A DNA stretch of 12,658 bases from Halobacteriales archaeon QH_8_67_36 (GTDB taxonomy: Archaea; Halobacteriota; Halobacteria; Halobacteriales; Haloarculaceae). This document shows positions 12,475 through 12,658 of the stretch, piece after piece. Location of the stretch: assembly GCA_003021755.1 (NCBI GenBank), contig PXQZ01000013.1, positions 1-12,658 of the forward strand. Reading direction: 5' to 3'. Each line of letters begins with the position of its first letter. The first letter of the stretch is position 1. Position numbers and translations under genes: made by a program. The notes under the pieces were generated by a model, which was not told the origin of the DNA, did not search any database, and saw only the letters and a program-made list of their open reading frames with translations.

Positions 12475-12497
12475 CGAAAGGCGCTCCGCGCCTTTCG
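12475..12497. repeat. 23-bp palindrome CGAAAGGCGC-TCC-GCGCCTTTCG
   Basis: Perfect 10-bp arms (12475-12484 and 12488-12497) surround a 3-nt loop. It begins 6 bp after the preceding palindrome and would form a very stable hairpin in RNA or extruded DNA. Confidence 0.75.
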
Positions 12498-12513
12498 AAC
12501 CACGCTCCAGTGG

Positions 12514-12640
12514 GTGCTTGCGTCGCCGGGGTTCGCTGAGGACGCGACCCCTTTCAGCCCCACCCATGCCGGCTGGTTAACCGGCTACGGGTGGGGCTGA
12601 AAGGGGCGGCCTGCTACACGAAGGCGGACGACGTAAGCAC
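12514..12640. repeat. Large nested inverted repeat at the right end
   Basis: The outer arms GTGCTTGCGTCG (12514-12525) and CGACGTAAGCAC (12629-12640) match at 11 of 12. Inside them is a perfect 18-bp inverted repeat (12548-12565 with 12589-12606; arm CCCCTTTCAGCCCCACCC). Within that is a GCCGG/CCGGC pair (12568-12572, 12581-12585) around a GGTTAACC-type centre. The pattern continues to the window edge. From memory, similar palindromic sequences recur between genes in haloarchaeal genomes, which would make this one copy of a dispersed intergenic repeat. Confidence 0.65.
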
Positions 12641-12658
12641 CGCAGGGAACGGAGTGAC

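Larger units (their letters stand above)
12353..12658. other. Gene-free, palindrome-rich right end
   Basis: These 306 bp contain no credible protein gene. Open frames on both strands across it are serine- and arginine-rich products of the palindromes. It holds the AT box at 12373, the two 10-bp-arm palindromes and the nested repeat listed separately. No transposase remnant or attachment site is visible. Confidence 0.6.

Noticed and set aside
12376..12567. Small minus-strand frame across the right-end hairpins
   Set aside because: Its serine- and arginine-rich product is dictated by the palindromes and has no promoter; it is not a convincing gene.
12440..12640. CRISPR array
   Set aside because: The repeats are inverted and differ from each other. 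There are no regularly spaced direct repeats, and no cas genes are nearby.

Overview
The window is a chromosomal stretch from a halophilic archaeon (class Halobacteria, most likely near Haloarculaceae). The evidence is high GC, very acidic proteins (runs of D and E), leaderless-type starts with an AT-rich box about 25-35 bp upstream of the ATG, and recognisable haloarchaeal families (DUF106, DUF5305, DUF6149, 7TM-type histidine kinase). I saw no phage module, CRISPR array, toxin-antitoxin pair or intact transposase. Most of the window is ordinary core genome.

Layout. Positions 1-122 hold the AT-rich 3' end of an unrecognised + strand gene with codon use foreign to its neighbours. It stops 41 bp from the 3' end of a tRNA-Pro(GGG) gene (164-234, minus). 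Next comes the archaeal adk - DUF106 (YidC/EMC3-like insertase) - cmk - cbf5/truB cluster, all on the minus strand and transcribed from 3534 down to about 352. The cbf5 gene is broken near 535-540: its PUA-domain end continues in another frame. A peroxiredoxin (3645-4097, +) diverges from adk and has no ATG, GTG or TTG at the position where its conserved N-terminus begins (the codon there is ATA). It converges with homoserine kinase (4116-4991, minus). A membrane histidine kinase (5107-7302, +) is followed 11 bp later by an FAD-dependent amine-oxidase-type oxidoreductase (7314-8630, +). A 78-bp imperfect palindrome (8631-8708) separates this from the convergent DUF5305 membrane protein (8727-9872, minus). 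A DUF6149 gene (9949-10542, minus) lies divergent from a pyridine-nucleotide-disulfide-type oxidoreductase (10785-12080, +). A small 67-residue unknown protein with a GTG start (12149-12352, +) follows. The last 300 bp hold a strong AT-rich promoter-like box and then nested palindromes.

How the genes work together. adk and cmk recharge nucleotides, DUF106 probably helps membrane protein insertion, and Cbf5 is the catalytic subunit of H/ACA pseudouridylation. This is a growth-linked cluster conserved across archaea. ThrB belongs to threonine synthesis. The kinase, the two flavoproteins and the DUF5305 protein are accessory sensory, redox and surface functions with no assigned substrate. The points most worth checking are the two apparent gene lesions (cbf5 frameshift, ATA start), the 78-bp palindrome, and the promoter plus hairpin cluster at the right end.
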